This document shows, in pieces, positions 27,139 through 35,322 of a stretch of DNA of 56,034 bases. The translations under genes were made by a program, and so were the position numbers. The stretch is from the NCBI RefSeq assembly GCF_025352425.1, contig NZ_JANXTI010000082.1:1-56034 (forward strand), in the 5' to 3' direction. Position 1 is the stretch's first letter, and each line of letters starts with the position of its first letter. The notes under the pieces are model-generated. The model worked only from the letters and a program-made list of their open reading frames with translations, made no database searches and was not told the DNA's origin. The stretch is from Flavobacterium sp. GTDB taxonomy: Bacteria > Bacteroidota > Bacteroidia > Flavobacteriales > Flavobacteriaceae.

Positions 27139-27732
27139 ATGGGAGTACTACGATTAGAGTTGCCGACAGACCCAAGATGGGTAAACATTGTTGAAACAAA
27201 CATTGAAGAAATCCTGACTGATCATGCCTGGTGCGAACAAAAAGCAGCCACCAATGCGATAACTATTATCACAAATAACTCCGAACACGAAGATTTGGTT
27301 ACCGATTTATTGGCTTTGGCCAAAGAAGAACTGGATCATTTTGAACAAGTACATGATATTATAAAAAAACGCGGTTTAAAGCTTGGTCGTGAGCGCAAAG
27401 ACGATTATGTAAATGAACTTGCGCAATATATGAAACGAAACAATAACGGAAGCCGAGTTTCGGGATTGGTGGAACGATTACTGTTTTCGGCAATGATTGA
27501 AGCCCGAAGTTGTGAACGTTTTAAAGTACTTTCAGAAAACATACAGGACGAAGAACTATCAAAATTCTACAGGGAATTAATGGAAAGCGAAGCCGGTCAT
27601 TATACTACTTTTATCACATACGCCAGAAAATATGGAAAAGGAATTGATGTTGAAAAACGTTGGCGCGAATGGATTGCCTTCGAAGCTCAAGTAATTGCTA
27701 ATTACGGAAACAAGGAAACCATTCACGGGTAA
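27139..27732 (+). CDS. miaE: tRNA-(ms2io6A)-hydroxylase MiaE-like
   Basis: 197 aa, an all-helical ferritin-like di-iron protein. Metal-ligand motifs are visible: EEL-DHF (EELDHFEQVH near residue 64) and MIEARSCERF near residue 112 with a later ESEAGHYTTF. It would hydroxylate the isopentenyl group of modified A37 in tRNA using O2. The ATG at 27139 is preferred to an upstream TTG, which lies inside the glyA terminator. It is followed by a repeat-rich 235-bp gap. Confidence 0.85.
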   Translation: MGVLRLELPTDPRWVNIVETNIEEILTDHAWCEQKAATNAITIITNNSEHEDLVTDLLALAKEELDHFEQVHDIIKKRGLKLGRERKDDYVNELAQYMKRNNNGSRVSGLVERLLFSAMIEARSCERFKVLSENIQDEELSKFYRELMESEAGHYTTFITYARKYGKGIDVEKRWREWIAFEAQVIANYGNKETIHG

Positions 27733-27768
27733 TGGTATACTGTATTTATTGCACTATTAATTTTTGGT

Positions 27769-27829
27769 AAGGCTTCAACAAGTTCTCGACAAGGCTTCGA
27801 TAAGTTCTCGACAAGGCTTCGACAAAATG
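27769..27829 (+). repeat. 22-bp tandem repeat, two and a half copies
   Basis: AAGGCTTCAACAAGTTCTCGAC (27769-27790) and AAGGCTTCGATAAGTTCTCGAC (27791-27812), each 22 nt, then a partial third copy. A short direct repeat, ACAAAATGTTTT, occurs twice just downstream (from about 27822 and 27848). It fills the otherwise empty gap between miaE and guaC. I see no ORF in it. Confidence 0.8.
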
Positions 27830-27937
27830 TTTTCTAATATTAGCGGACAAAATGTTTTTAAGGCTAAAATATTTTGCATGTTGATAAATTACTGATTACT
27901 TTTTAGGAATTAGGTTCGATTTCTATCCTCTAAATTC

Positions 27938-27945
27938 TATATTTG
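27938..27945 (+). promoter_or_regulatory. guaC -7 box (TATATTTG)
   Basis: Perfect TANNTTTG, 22 bp before the guaC ATG. The -33 box is not recognisable (TTC instead of TTG). Confidence 0.5.
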
Positions 27946-27967
27946 AATTCACCAGAATTTTACCAAA

Positions 27968-29008
27968 ATGAGAATCGAAACCGATATAAAACTAGGATTT
28001 AAGGATGTAATGATTCGCCCGAAACGTTCTACGTTAAACAGTAGGGCACAGGTTGCTCTGGAACGGGAATTCAAATTCATGCACAGTACGGTTACGTGGA
28101 CAGGAATCCCAATTATGGCCGCCAATATGGATACTGTTGGTACTTTCGAAATGGCATTGGCTTTAGCCAAAGAAAAACTCTTTACTGCAATCCACAAACA
28201 TTATACGGTTCAACAATGGAATGATTTTATCAAATCTGCTCCAAGCGATATCTCCAATTATATTGCCGTCAGCACCGGAACAGGAAAAAATGATTTCAAA
28301 AAGATAGCAGAAATATTTGAACACAATCCACAACTAAAATTTATCTGCATTGATGTTGCCAATGGATATTCGGAGCACTTTGTTGACTTTTTGCGTCAGG
28401 CGCGAAAACAATATCCGGACAAGGTAATAATCGCCGGAAATGTAGTTACCGGGGAAATGGTAGAAGAATTGCTTTTAGAAGGTGCCGATATTATAAAAGT
28501 GGGTATTGGACCAGGTTCAGTTTGTACTACAAGAGTAAAGACAGGTGTTGGTTATCCGCAGCTTTCTGCAATTATTGAATGTGCCGATGCCGCTCACGGA
28601 CTTGGCGGACATATTATCAGTGATGGTGGCTGTGCAACTCCGGGCGATGTAGCCAAGGCTTTTGGTGCAGGTTCCGATTTTGTAATGCTCGGCGGAATGT
28701 TAGCCGGCCATACCGAAAGCGGTGGAAAAATGTTGGAAATTGACGGTGAAAAATTCAAACAATTCTATGGAATGAGTTCCGAAACGGCAATGAAAAAACA
28801 CGTTGGAGGCGTTGCCGAATATCGCGCCAGTGAAGGAAAAACGGTTCAAGTGCCATTCAAAGGCGATGTAATCGGAACATTGCAGGATATTTTAGGCGGA
28901 ATTAGAAGTACGTGTACTTATGTTGGGGCTTCTAAACTTAAAGAACTCACCAAACGCACTACTTTTATCAGAGTGATTGAACAGGAAAACCGTGTTTTTA
29001 CAAAGTAA
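27968..29008 (+). CDS. guaC: GMP reductase
   Basis: 346 aa, IMPDH/GMPR barrel without CBS domains. The catalytic cysteine is Cys186 in [11 protein letters not shown], at the position known from the E. coli enzyme. The N-terminal [18 protein letters not shown] fits GuaC rather than IMPDH. It reduces GMP to IMP with NADPH in purine salvage. The stop is 1 bp from the stop of the convergent pentapeptide gene, leaving no room for a terminator. Confidence 0.93.
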   Translation: MRIETDIKLGFKDVMIRPKRSTLNSRAQVALEREFKFMHSTVTWTGIPIMAANMDTVGTFEMALALAKEKLFTAIHKHYTVQQWNDFIKSAPSDISNYIAVSTGTGKNDFKKIAEIFEHNPQLKFICIDVANGYSEHFVDFLRQARKQYPDKVIIAGNVVTGEMVEELLLEGADIIKVGIGPGSVCTTRVKTGVGYPQLSAIIECADAAHGLGGHIISDGGCATPGDVAKAFGAGSDFVMLGGMLAGHTESGGKMLEIDGEKFKQFYGMSSETAMKKHVGGVAEYRASEGKTVQVPFKGDVIGTLQDILGGIRSTCTYVGASKLKELTKRTTFIRVIEQENRVFTK

Positions 29009-29009
29009 A

Positions 29010-29582
29010 TTACTTTATAACCAAATCATACTTTTCCAAAAGACCTTTTAAACCGTCGGTTGAGAAAACTGCCTTCTTTAGCTTGTTTTTTTCAGGGTCG
29101 ATAGTGTAATCATAGCTTGTATAGAAATCCGCTTTGTTGGCAATAGTGTCAATGAAAACAGCTCTTCTCAAATTGCAATTATCAAAAACAACTTCAGTTA
29201 AATCGCTTGCCATGAAATCCGCCGAAATCAGGCTGCAATTAATGAACTGCATTTTCTTTAGTTTCAATGCATAGAATTTTGCATAATCCAGCAAACAGTC
29301 TTTGAAGTTAAACTCATAAATTACCTGATCTGTCATGGCAAAGTTGACATTGGTAAAATTACATGCCGTAAACTGCACACCGCGTAAGGATACATAATTG
29401 ATTTTGGTGTCGTTAAAATTGCAATCAAAAAAATTACAATCTACAAAAGTCACCGTTTGAAAAGTACAATCTGTAAAGTCACAGTTGTGAAACTTACAAT
29501 TTTCATATTCTTTGTATTTAATATCTGCTTCGAGAAAGAAGATATCGTCAAATTTTTCGTCAAGTATATAATCTGATGACAT
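29010..29582 (-). CDS. pentapeptide-repeat protein
   Basis: 190 aa, mostly A(D/N)LxX-type pentapeptides with many Cys/Phe/Asn centres: CKFHNCDFTDCTF, CNFFDCNFND, CNFTNVNF, ADFMASDLTEVVFDNCNL and so on. It should form a right-handed quadrilateral beta helix. It resembles cytosolic MfpA/Qnr-type helices in its repeat, but it is shorter than Qnr and no gyrase-related context is present, so resistance should not be inferred. No signal peptide. Confidence 0.85.
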   Translation of the reverse strand: MSSDYILDEKFDDIFFLEADIKYKEYENCKFHNCDFTDCTFQTVTFVDCNFFDCNFNDTKINYVSLRGVQFTACNFTNVNFAMTDQVIYEFNFKDCLLDYAKFYALKLKKMQFINCSLISADFMASDLTEVVFDNCNLRRAVFIDTIANKADFYTSYDYTIDPEKNKLKKAVFSTDGLKGLLEKYDLVIK

Positions 29583-29671
29583 AATAATTTTTAAAAGGGT
29601 AAAACTAACGTTTTTTTGAATGTATTAATAACATTTAAATGCTTGAAGTTTTCAGTTTCGATTTAAAAAAA

Positions 29672-30394
29672 CTAAAATAGTTTCTTCATTTCAACTGCGT
29701 TTAAGATTCCCGAAATGCTTGCTGTGTTATTAAAATAAACGAAAACTTTCTTTACTGAATTATTATTTAAAATTAAATCTTTAAACTTTTCCAAATCTAC
29801 TGTGCCGTAATCTGAGTAGAACATACTTGGTCTCCCGTGAAGTCTGAAGTATGTTTGTGAGGAAGCCATAAAAATAGTTTCCGGCAAATTTGGGTGGCTG
29901 ACACTACATAATGTAATGTTGTTTTCTGCCAATTTGTTCTCTACTTCTGGCATCCACCAGCTTTCGTGGCGAAACTCCAGTACATTGTTATAATACAAAT
30001 TGAGTTTACTGATTATGAGTTCCAATCTTTCCTGACTATAATGATAACTTGGCGGAAATTGGAATAGAACAGAAGCCAATTTATGTTTTAATCCCTCCAG
30101 AGCCCGTGTGTAAAAATCATCAAGCAACCGTTCGCAGTCAATAAATTTATTTATATGGGTTATTAGCTTCGGTGCTTTTACAGAAAGCAAAAAATCATCA
30201 GGAGTTCTATTGAACCAGTTTTGAAATATCCTTAATGTTGGAAATTTGTAAAATGTCGCATTGACTTCAAACGTATCGAAATGTTTGCAATAGTAATCAA
30301 ACCATTCTTTGGTGGGCAATTCTTTTGGATAAAAAACATCTCGCCAGGCTGCAGTGTAAAAACTGGAACAACCTATGTGAACCTCTTTTTTCAT
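29672..30394 (-). CDS. DUF72-family protein (YecE-like)
   Basis: 240 aa from the ATG at 30394. TIM-barrel-like DUF72 signatures are present: HIGCSSFYTAAWRDVFYP at the N-terminus, FDTFEVNATFYKFP, FLLSVKAPKLITH, LEFRHESWW and the final VFVYFNNT. The ATGA overlap with the glycosylase gene stop (30394-30391) shows translational coupling and rules out the longer in-frame start at 30541. Function unknown; the tight coupling to a DNA glycosylase hints at nucleic acid work. Confidence 0.85.
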   Translation of the reverse strand: MKKEVHIGCSSFYTAAWRDVFYPKELPTKEWFDYYCKHFDTFEVNATFYKFPTLRIFQNWFNRTPDDFLLSVKAPKLITHINKFIDCERLLDDFYTRALEGLKHKLASVLFQFPPSYHYSQERLELIISKLNLYYNNVLEFRHESWWMPEVENKLAENNITLCSVSHPNLPETIFMASSQTYFRLHGRPSMFYSDYGTVDLEKFKDLILNNNSVKKVFVYFNNTASISGILNAVEMKKLF

Positions 30395-31122
30395 TCGTAT
30401 AGTTTTTGGCAGTTGGTACAGAAAAAGCTTCTGCGTCTTTTTAATCCCGTATGCTTTTTTGTGAAGGGTAAATCGCATCGTGGACATGTTTTTTTTGTAT
30501 GCGCTAGCCAATGTTTCTTGAGTTCGTATTTCTTTTTCCATTCAAGAAACTGAAAACTGTAAACAACAGCTTCTTTAATGATTTCATTTATCTTACGTGC
30601 GGGAATTTTATCAATCAAGGATTCAGGGTGAACATGAACGCGAAACAGAACTTCATTTTTTATAATATTTCCAACGCCCGAGAAAATGTTCTGTTCCAAT
30701 AAAGCATCGCAAATCATTCTGTCCGGCATATTTTTCAGTTTTTTCTTTGCCGATTTTGGATTCCAATTTTCATTCATCACATCCTCAGTCCAATCATAAT
30801 GCTGATTAAGATCTCCTTCCAGAAATTTCACGGAACAAGTATAAAAGTTTAGTTCGCCGTTTTCAAATGTCAGACTCAATCGGGGAGGAGAATCCTTTCT
30901 TTCATTAATTCGATATGTACCAAACATTAGTAGATGAATCTTTATAGTAAAATCCACAAAGCAAATAAGGAAATTTTTGCCCCAGGTTTTGAATGCAATA
31001 ACAGTTTGATTTTGTATTCGTTCAATCCCAATTTTACTATTCCCGGAAACGGATATAATTCTTTGGCCGACAAACGGCTGCACTTCTTCCTTTAAAATTA
31101 CTATGGATGGACCTTCGGGCAT
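30391..31122 (-). CDS. nei: Fpg/Nei-family DNA glycosylase (endonuclease VIII-like)
   Basis: 243 aa. It starts MPEGPS, giving the Pro2 nucleophile and Glu3 after Met removal. The middle carries the helix-two-turn-helix (ALLEQNIFSGVGNIIKNEVLFRV), and the C-terminus a zinc finger: CPRC ... CTNC (about 213-240). It removes oxidised bases and cuts the strand. The lesion specificity (oxidised purine or pyrimidine) cannot be told from motifs alone. Upstream partner of DUF72. Confidence 0.87.
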   Translation of the reverse strand: MPEGPSIVILKEEVQPFVGQRIISVSGNSKIGIERIQNQTVIAFKTWGKNFLICFVDFTIKIHLLMFGTYRINERKDSPPRLSLTFENGELNFYTCSVKFLEGDLNQHYDWTEDVMNENWNPKSAKKKLKNMPDRMICDALLEQNIFSGVGNIIKNEVLFRVHVHPESLIDKIPARKINEIIKEAVVYSFQFLEWKKKYELKKHWLAHTKKTCPRCDLPFTKKHTGLKRRRSFFCTNCQKLYE

Positions 31123-31144
31123 TTTTATTAATTAAGAATATAAA

Positions 31145-31176
31145 AAAAACAGTGTAAAATGAATTACACTGTTTTT
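31145..31176 (-). terminator. terminator for the transcript from 31448-32026
   Basis: On the minus strand: AAAAACAGTGTAA / TTACACTGTTTTT stem and T-run. It stands 270 nt after the last stop codon of that transcript, so either there is a long 3' UTR or a separate RNA between. Confidence 0.75.
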
Positions 31177-31447
31177 CTGTGCAAAAGCACTTCTAATCCG
31201 GAGAATTAGTATACATGTGGTATTGTGTTATCAACAACTGTATACGAGCTGGTTGTTATTGCTTCGGAAAACTATTTAAATCTCTCTCTAAAGAGTATCA
31301 TCTGTAGTTGTTCTTTTATCATCGCACTTTTGTTCATCAATCTGAATCTTGTACATCGAACAGATTGAATTCCCAACCATTGCGCTAACTGAAGCCCTCT
31401 GCAGCACTAATCCTGATTATGTTTTTAAGTATTTCACTTATTGGTTA
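31177..31447 (-). other. 270-bp gap with several short hairpins; candidate structured RNA
   Basis: No convincing ORF on either strand. Local pairings: GTGC/GCAC (31179-31190), CTAAT/ATTAG (31193-31209), GTATAC twice (31209 and 31240) and AACAAC/GTTGTT (31233-31257), followed on the minus strand by the terminator at 31145-31176. This would fit a 3' UTR or a small RNA. No -7 box was found to start it. Confidence 0.3.
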
Positions 31448-31783
31448 TCACATATAGTGATTTCGGTGAGAGCCATTACGCGTCGGACTATTGTATCTGG
31501 TCTCATTGTTACTTTTTTCCTGTTCTTCTGAATCAAAATCGGTGCTTTCATTTAATCCAGTCTCATCATTCTCAGGGGTGTCATAATTAAAAGAATCTTC
31601 GTCGCCAACAGAAGTTTCATACTCGCTTTCATCACCGCCAATATTGGCATTTCCTTTGGGTGATAACTGCTTATTGTAGCCTTCGTTTGGATTGTTCTGA
31701 TTGTTTGGATACGCTTTACTTTCGTTGTCACCGCTTAAAAAATCGTCGTCATTTACATCCTCATTGTTTTGAATTGAGCTCAT
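31448..31783 (-). CDS. acidic Asn/Asp/Glu-rich hypothetical protein
   Basis: 111 aa from the ATG at 31783 (or 122 aa from an ATG at 31816 that abuts the upstream stop as TAGATG). Very rich in Asn, Asp, Glu, Ser and Gly, with no hydrophobic core, so it is probably disordered and strongly acidic until the last residues (TRNGSHRNHYM). No known domain. Directly follows the lipoprotein gene. Confidence 0.6.
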   Translation of the reverse strand: MSSIQNNEDVNDDDFLSGDNESKAYPNNQNNPNEGYNKQLSPKGNANIGGDESEYETSVGDEDSFNYDTPENDETGLNESTDFDSEEQEKSNNETRYNSPTRNGSHRNHYM

Positions 31784-31816
31784 TGTATTGCAATTTAAAT
31801 TATTTAATTTTCTCAT

Positions 31817-32026
31817 CTAAAGTCTGTGCATGACCAAATGAAGTATTTCCTTGCTGTTATTTTCCTCTGGTTGGGTTTTACTCTGACTACTTACTGTTGT
31901 CTCATAGCTTTCCTCTTCCTCTTTTTTGCATGAATTCACTAAGAACAAAGTTATTAATAGCATAATTAAAATGGCTATGGTAAAAAAAGAATTTCGGTTC
32001 TCAGAGCTTTGATGTCTCATTTTCAT
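31817..32026 (-). CDS. small lipoprotein
   Basis: 69 aa. A hydrophobic helix (FFTIAILIMLLITLFL) leads to a lipobox LVNSC, followed by KKEEEESY, the lysine/glutamate-rich run typical of Bacteroidota lipoproteins after the +1 Cys. The rest is polar. The start may be the ATG at 32026 or the second one at 32020. The neighbour 31448-31783 follows immediately, so the two are probably an operon. Confidence 0.65.
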   Translation of the reverse strand: MKMRHQSSENRNSFFTIAILIMLLITLFLVNSCKKEEEESYETTVSSQSKTQPEENNSKEILHLVMHRL

Positions 32027-32290
32027 GCTGCTTTGATTATACTTTTGTAACGATTATCATTTACAAATTTGCAATACAATCACAGGAATTTGTTATATAA
32101 TTATCCAACAATGTTATATGATTTTCGGCTTGATAATAAACAGTATAAGTTCCACCAATTTTTATGACAAGTAACAATACTTTATAATAAAATTATGTAA
32201 GATATCCTTAAAAAAGTATAATATGAAAATATAGGAATAGTATAAACTTTGTGGAACGTTTAACTATATAATTTAAAAACTATCATTATT

Positions 32291-32614
32291 ATGGACCTAA
32301 TTAAAAGTATTGAAAATTTTTTAGGATTTGGTGACGAACCAAACAATGAGCCTGATGTAAAGCAATCAACTTCTGCAAAAGCGCCTAAAAGCAAATCTAC
32401 AACCGCTAAGCCAACGGTAAGGAAAACTAACTCATCATCTACTGTGAAGACCTCGAAACAGACTAAAGATGTTAAAACTGCTAAGGCGGGAGAGTCTTCA
32501 AAAAAACCGGTAAAATCAGCAACTGTGAAAACTACAGCTAAAGACGAAGGTTCTCCAGTTAAAAAAACCGGAAAAACAACAATTTCTTCTAAAAAGAATA
32601 CTGCAAAAAAATAG
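32291..32614 (+). CDS. Lys/Ser/Thr-rich histone-H1-like protein
   Basis: 107 aa. A short N-terminal helix (MDLIKSIENFLGFGDE) precedes a tail of KST/AKP repeats (SKSTTAKPTVRKTNSSSTVK) up to the end KKNTAKK. It is basic and disordered. Composition is like H1/AlgP-type tails and like the Lys-rich protein at 11565, but with a folded-looking N-terminus. It lies 82 bp upstream of ku on the same strand and is likely co-transcribed. A nucleic-acid-binding role is inference. Confidence 0.72.
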   Translation: MDLIKSIENFLGFGDEPNNEPDVKQSTSAKAPKSKSTTAKPTVRKTNSSSTVKTSKQTKDVKTAKAGESSKKPVKSATVKTTAKDEGSPVKKTGKTTISSKKNTAKK

Positions 32615-32696
32615 CAGTATTAGACAAAAATTGTTCAAACTGAATTGTGATTTCTGTAATATTCTTAATTGAAATTGCTCATTTAAATTTTTAGTG

Positions 32697-33473
32697 ATGA
32701 AATCAATATGGACAGGCTCAATTAGTTTTGGATTAATTAATATACCCGTTAAATTGTTTTCGGCCGTTGAAGAAAGTTCATTAGATATGGACATGCTTGA
32801 TAAAAGTGACCATGCACATATAAAATTCAAACGTGTAAATGAAAACACAGGTAAAGAAGTAACTTTTGGCAATATTGTCAAAGGATACAAGATTGAAGAT
32901 TCCTATGTAATCCTTGAGGACGCCGATTTTGAAGCTGCAGATGCGGAAAAAACGAAAACTATCGACATACTGAATTTTACCGAAGAAAAGGAAATTGACA
33001 GTATCTATTATGAGCAACCTTATTATTTGGAACCTGATAAATCCGCTGTTAATGCTTATGCGCTACTTAGGGATGCATTACAAACCTCTAAAAAAGTTGC
33101 GGTTACAAGTTTCGTTTTGCGAACAAAGGAAGGACTTGCAATTTTAAAGCCATATAAAAATGTAATTGTATTAAACAGGATACGTTGGCAACAAGAGATT
33201 CGGGACACTTCTGAATTAAAACTTCCACCCGTTTCCAAAACTAAACCCAAAGAAGTTGAAATGGCCCAAAAATTGGTTGACCAACTAACGGAAAAGTTTG
33301 ATATAAGCAGTTATAAAGACGAGTACACTGCAAAACTGCTGAAGATTATCCTGGACAAAGCGAAAGGCAAAAAACAAGTTGCCCCAAAACTAAAAGTGGT
33401 TCACAAACAGAACGATGACTTAATGAGTATGCTGAAAGCCAGCCTCGAAACCAAAAAGAAAAAAACATCTTAA
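32697..33473 (+). CDS. ku: prokaryotic Ku, non-homologous end joining
   Basis: 258 aa. [20 protein letters not shown] starts the family in the normal way. The Ku core beta barrel and bridge ([37 protein letters not shown] stretch, [22 protein letters not shown]) follows, with a short Lys-rich C-terminus (ETKKKKTS). Ku binds broken DNA ends and recruits LigD. No ligD is in the window, so it must be elsewhere if the pathway is complete. The ATG at 32697 is chosen over a GTG at 32694. Confidence 0.92.
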   Translation: MKSIWTGSISFGLINIPVKLFSAVEESSLDMDMLDKSDHAHIKFKRVNENTGKEVTFGNIVKGYKIEDSYVILEDADFEAADAEKTKTIDILNFTEEKEIDSIYYEQPYYLEPDKSAVNAYALLRDALQTSKKVAVTSFVLRTKEGLAILKPYKNVIVLNRIRWQQEIRDTSELKLPPVSKTKPKEVEMAQKLVDQLTEKFDISSYKDEYTAKLLKIILDKAKGKKQVAPKLKVVHKQNDDLMSMLKASLETKKKKTS

Positions 33474-33567
33474 TCTCTTTTCTTGCCTTAAAAAAGCATT
33501 AAATATTAAGTAACTTTCCGCTTTGAAAAACAATCGCTAGCGAACTGGATAAGCAATACTAAAAACA

Positions 33568-33598
33568 AAAAAACGCTCAAGTGAACTTGGCGTTTTTT
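33568..33598. terminator. bidirectional terminator between ku and tRNA-Arg
   Basis: AAAAAACGC, bulged T, CAAGT / ACTTG, GCGTTTTTT. It can serve both ku (+) and the tRNA (-). Confidence 0.85.
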
Positions 33599-33616
33599 AT
33601 TATTTGAGTTCATTCG

Positions 33617-33690
33617 TGACCTCGACTGGATTCAAACCAGTAACCTTCTGAGCCGTAATCAGATGCGCTATTCAGTTGCGCCACGAGGCC
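33617..33690 (-). tRNA. trnR: tRNA-Arg (anticodon ACG)
   Basis: 74 nt on the minus strand. The acceptor stem GGCCTCG pairs with CGAGGTC (one G-U). D arm GCGC/GCGC, anticodon stem TCTGA/TCAGA around loop TTACGGC (anticodon ACG, position 34 probably deaminated to inosine by TadA), T arm ACTGG/CCAGT with TTTGAAT. The discriminator is A and CCA is not encoded. Standalone gene with its own terminator. Confidence 0.95.
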
Positions 33691-33747
33691 TTTTTTGTGG
33701 GTGCAAATATAGGTAATACTATTAAATCCACAAATGAATAGGGAACT

Positions 33748-33897
33748 TTATTTCTTAATTTCCAATGACCGTGTTGTGACATAATAACGCCAGCCAATAA
33801 TAGCCATCTGCCATTTTTTAGCTTTACTTAAATCCAATTGCTGCCTTGTAAAACTCGGCAACATAAACTTATTTAGCTTGGCTAACATTTTATACAT
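33748..33897 (-). CDS. 49-aa conserved-looking small basic protein
   Basis: 49 aa, ATG at 33897-33895, TAA at 33750-33748. Basic N-terminal part (MYKMLAKLNKFMLPSFTRQQ), then a KAKKWQMAIIGWRYYVTTRS core with a short hydrophobic stretch and a basic end (LEIKK). I recall similar KAKKWQ...GWRYYVT small proteins in flavobacteria, without a function. Codon use and clean borders look real. Upstream TACTTTTG on the minus strand (about 33913-33906) is a perfect -7 box. Confidence 0.6.
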   Translation of the reverse strand: MYKMLAKLNKFMLPSFTRQQLDLSKAKKWQMAIIGWRYYVTTRSLEIKK

Positions 33898-33962
33898 AAT
33901 TGCTATTTTATACAAAAGTAAAAAGCAAGTAATTACGACTTACTTTTATTATTTATTTTAAC

Positions 33963-35186
33963 TTATAGTATTCTGAGTTCTCTCTGAATTAGGCGGAAAA
34001 CCCAAATACCCGAAACCATTCCCAATAAACCGAGAGCTCCCATCACAAACCAGTTCATTTGATAACCATAATATTCGATTATTTCCATCCCAACCTTGGA
34101 ACTTAAGATATGTGCCAGACTAAAACTCATAGTATAAATAGCCATATAGCGTCCTTCATGTCCTTTTGGTGCCCGACTTAGCGCCACCGAATTGGAAAAA
34201 GGGAAGGCAAACATCTCTCCAACCGTCATAAAAAGCATCATGACAATTAGTATCCATGCCCAGGAGTTAAGAAGCATAAGGAGTAGGCTGATTGCCATTA
34301 AGAAACAGCCTGTCGACACCACTTTAACTTTACTTATTTTATTCCGTTCCACATAGCTAACAATCGGCATTTCGAGAAAGAAAATAAGCAGGCCGTTCAT
34401 GGTTAAAAGCAATCCGGTTTGAAATTCTGTTAAATTAAATTGCTCTTTATGATACAAGGGAATTGTTGTAAACACCTGAAAGAACAACACGCCCGAGGCC
34501 AGACAGGTAAAGAGAAAGATCATAAAAGGTTTGTCCTTAAATACGGAATGTGTCAAAACATCATCGGGATGTTTCTTATCAATAAAAGGCGACTTCTTCT
34601 TTTCCTTAACCTTAATCCAAAAAATTAAAATAGCAATAATACACGTAGCGCCATCCACCCAAAACAAGCCACTATAGCCAATCCCCATAATTATTAACCC
34701 GCCCAAAGCCGGTCCCGCAGCAAAGCCAAGATTGATTGCCAATCGGACTAAAGTAAGCGCCCGCGTTCTGTTTTCGGGTTTGGCATAAGCACCAATCGAC
34801 ACAAACATGGCCGGTCGAAACATATCGGCAATAATCATCAGCAAAAAGAAACCAATGCAGAGCCCGACAAAGCTGGTAATAAACTGAACAAAAAACAATA
34901 AGACACCCGTAGTAAACAAACTGAAAATCATGATTTTATAAAACCCGATTTTATCCGAGAGTTTGCCGCCCAGCCAAGAACCAATAATAGAACCGGTGCC
35001 AAAACAAACCATAATCCAGCCTACTTCGCTATAGCTGAAATGCAAATCTTCTTTCAAATACTTCGACAAAAAGGGCAATACCATTGTCCCTGCACGATTT
35101 ATAAAAGTGACGAAGGTAAGTATCCAAATTTCCCGCGAAAATCCCTTGAAGTTGTTGATATAGCGTTGAAAGGCAGTTTTGAGCAT
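33963..35186 (-). CDS. MFS transporter (MdtH-like exporter)
   Basis: 407 aa with 12 predicted helices. The MFS A motif GGKLSDKIGFYKI is at about 75-87; helix 4-5 (RALTLVRLAINLGFAAGPALGGL) carries the drug/H+ antiporter motif C type sequence. Substrate cannot be told. A perfect -7 box, TAACTTTG, is on the minus strand at 35243-35236. Single gene. Confidence 0.85.
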   Translation of the reverse strand: MLKTAFQRYINNFKGFSREIWILTFVTFINRAGTMVLPFLSKYLKEDLHFSYSEVGWIMVCFGTGSIIGSWLGGKLSDKIGFYKIMIFSLFTTGVLLFFVQFITSFVGLCIGFFLLMIIADMFRPAMFVSIGAYAKPENRTRALTLVRLAINLGFAAGPALGGLIIMGIGYSGLFWVDGATCIIAILIFWIKVKEKKKSPFIDKKHPDDVLTHSVFKDKPFMIFLFTCLASGVLFFQVFTTIPLYHKEQFNLTEFQTGLLLTMNGLLIFFLEMPIVSYVERNKISKVKVVSTGCFLMAISLLLMLLNSWAWILIVMMLFMTVGEMFAFPFSNSVALSRAPKGHEGRYMAIYTMSFSLAHILSSKVGMEIIEYYGYQMNWFVMGALGLLGMVSGIWVFRLIQRELRIL

Positions 35187-35275
35187 TGATTACTTCGTCT
35201 GTTCGAGCGTTGCTCTCGAGTGTTGATTGATGTTGCAAAGTTACAAAGTTTATGAGTTACTGTGTTGCTAAGTTT

Positions 35276-35308
35276 TTGAGTTATCAAACAAATTTTACAT
35301 TATTTTTG
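35276..35308 (+). promoter_or_regulatory. promoter of the DUF1684-tatD operon
   Basis: TTG (35276-35278), 22-nt spacer, TATTTTTG (35301-35308); full consensus match, ATG 14 bp later. Confidence 0.7.
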
Positions 35309-35322
35309 TTGAAAACTGTCCG

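Noticed and set aside
27733..27967. Tandem repeats as a CRISPR array
   Set aside because: Units of 22 bp are adjacent with no spacers, and no cas genes are near.
29010..29582. Qnr fluoroquinolone-protection gene
   Set aside because: Shorter than Qnr, different loops, no mobile context.
31145..31176. Hairpin as CRISPR or attachment repeat
   Set aside because: Single copy with a T-run; it is a normal terminator.
31300..31440. About 44-codon minus-strand frame ending RERFK in the 31-kb gap
   Set aside because: No ATG near its start, no match, and it lies in a stretch with other weak frames; more likely chance.
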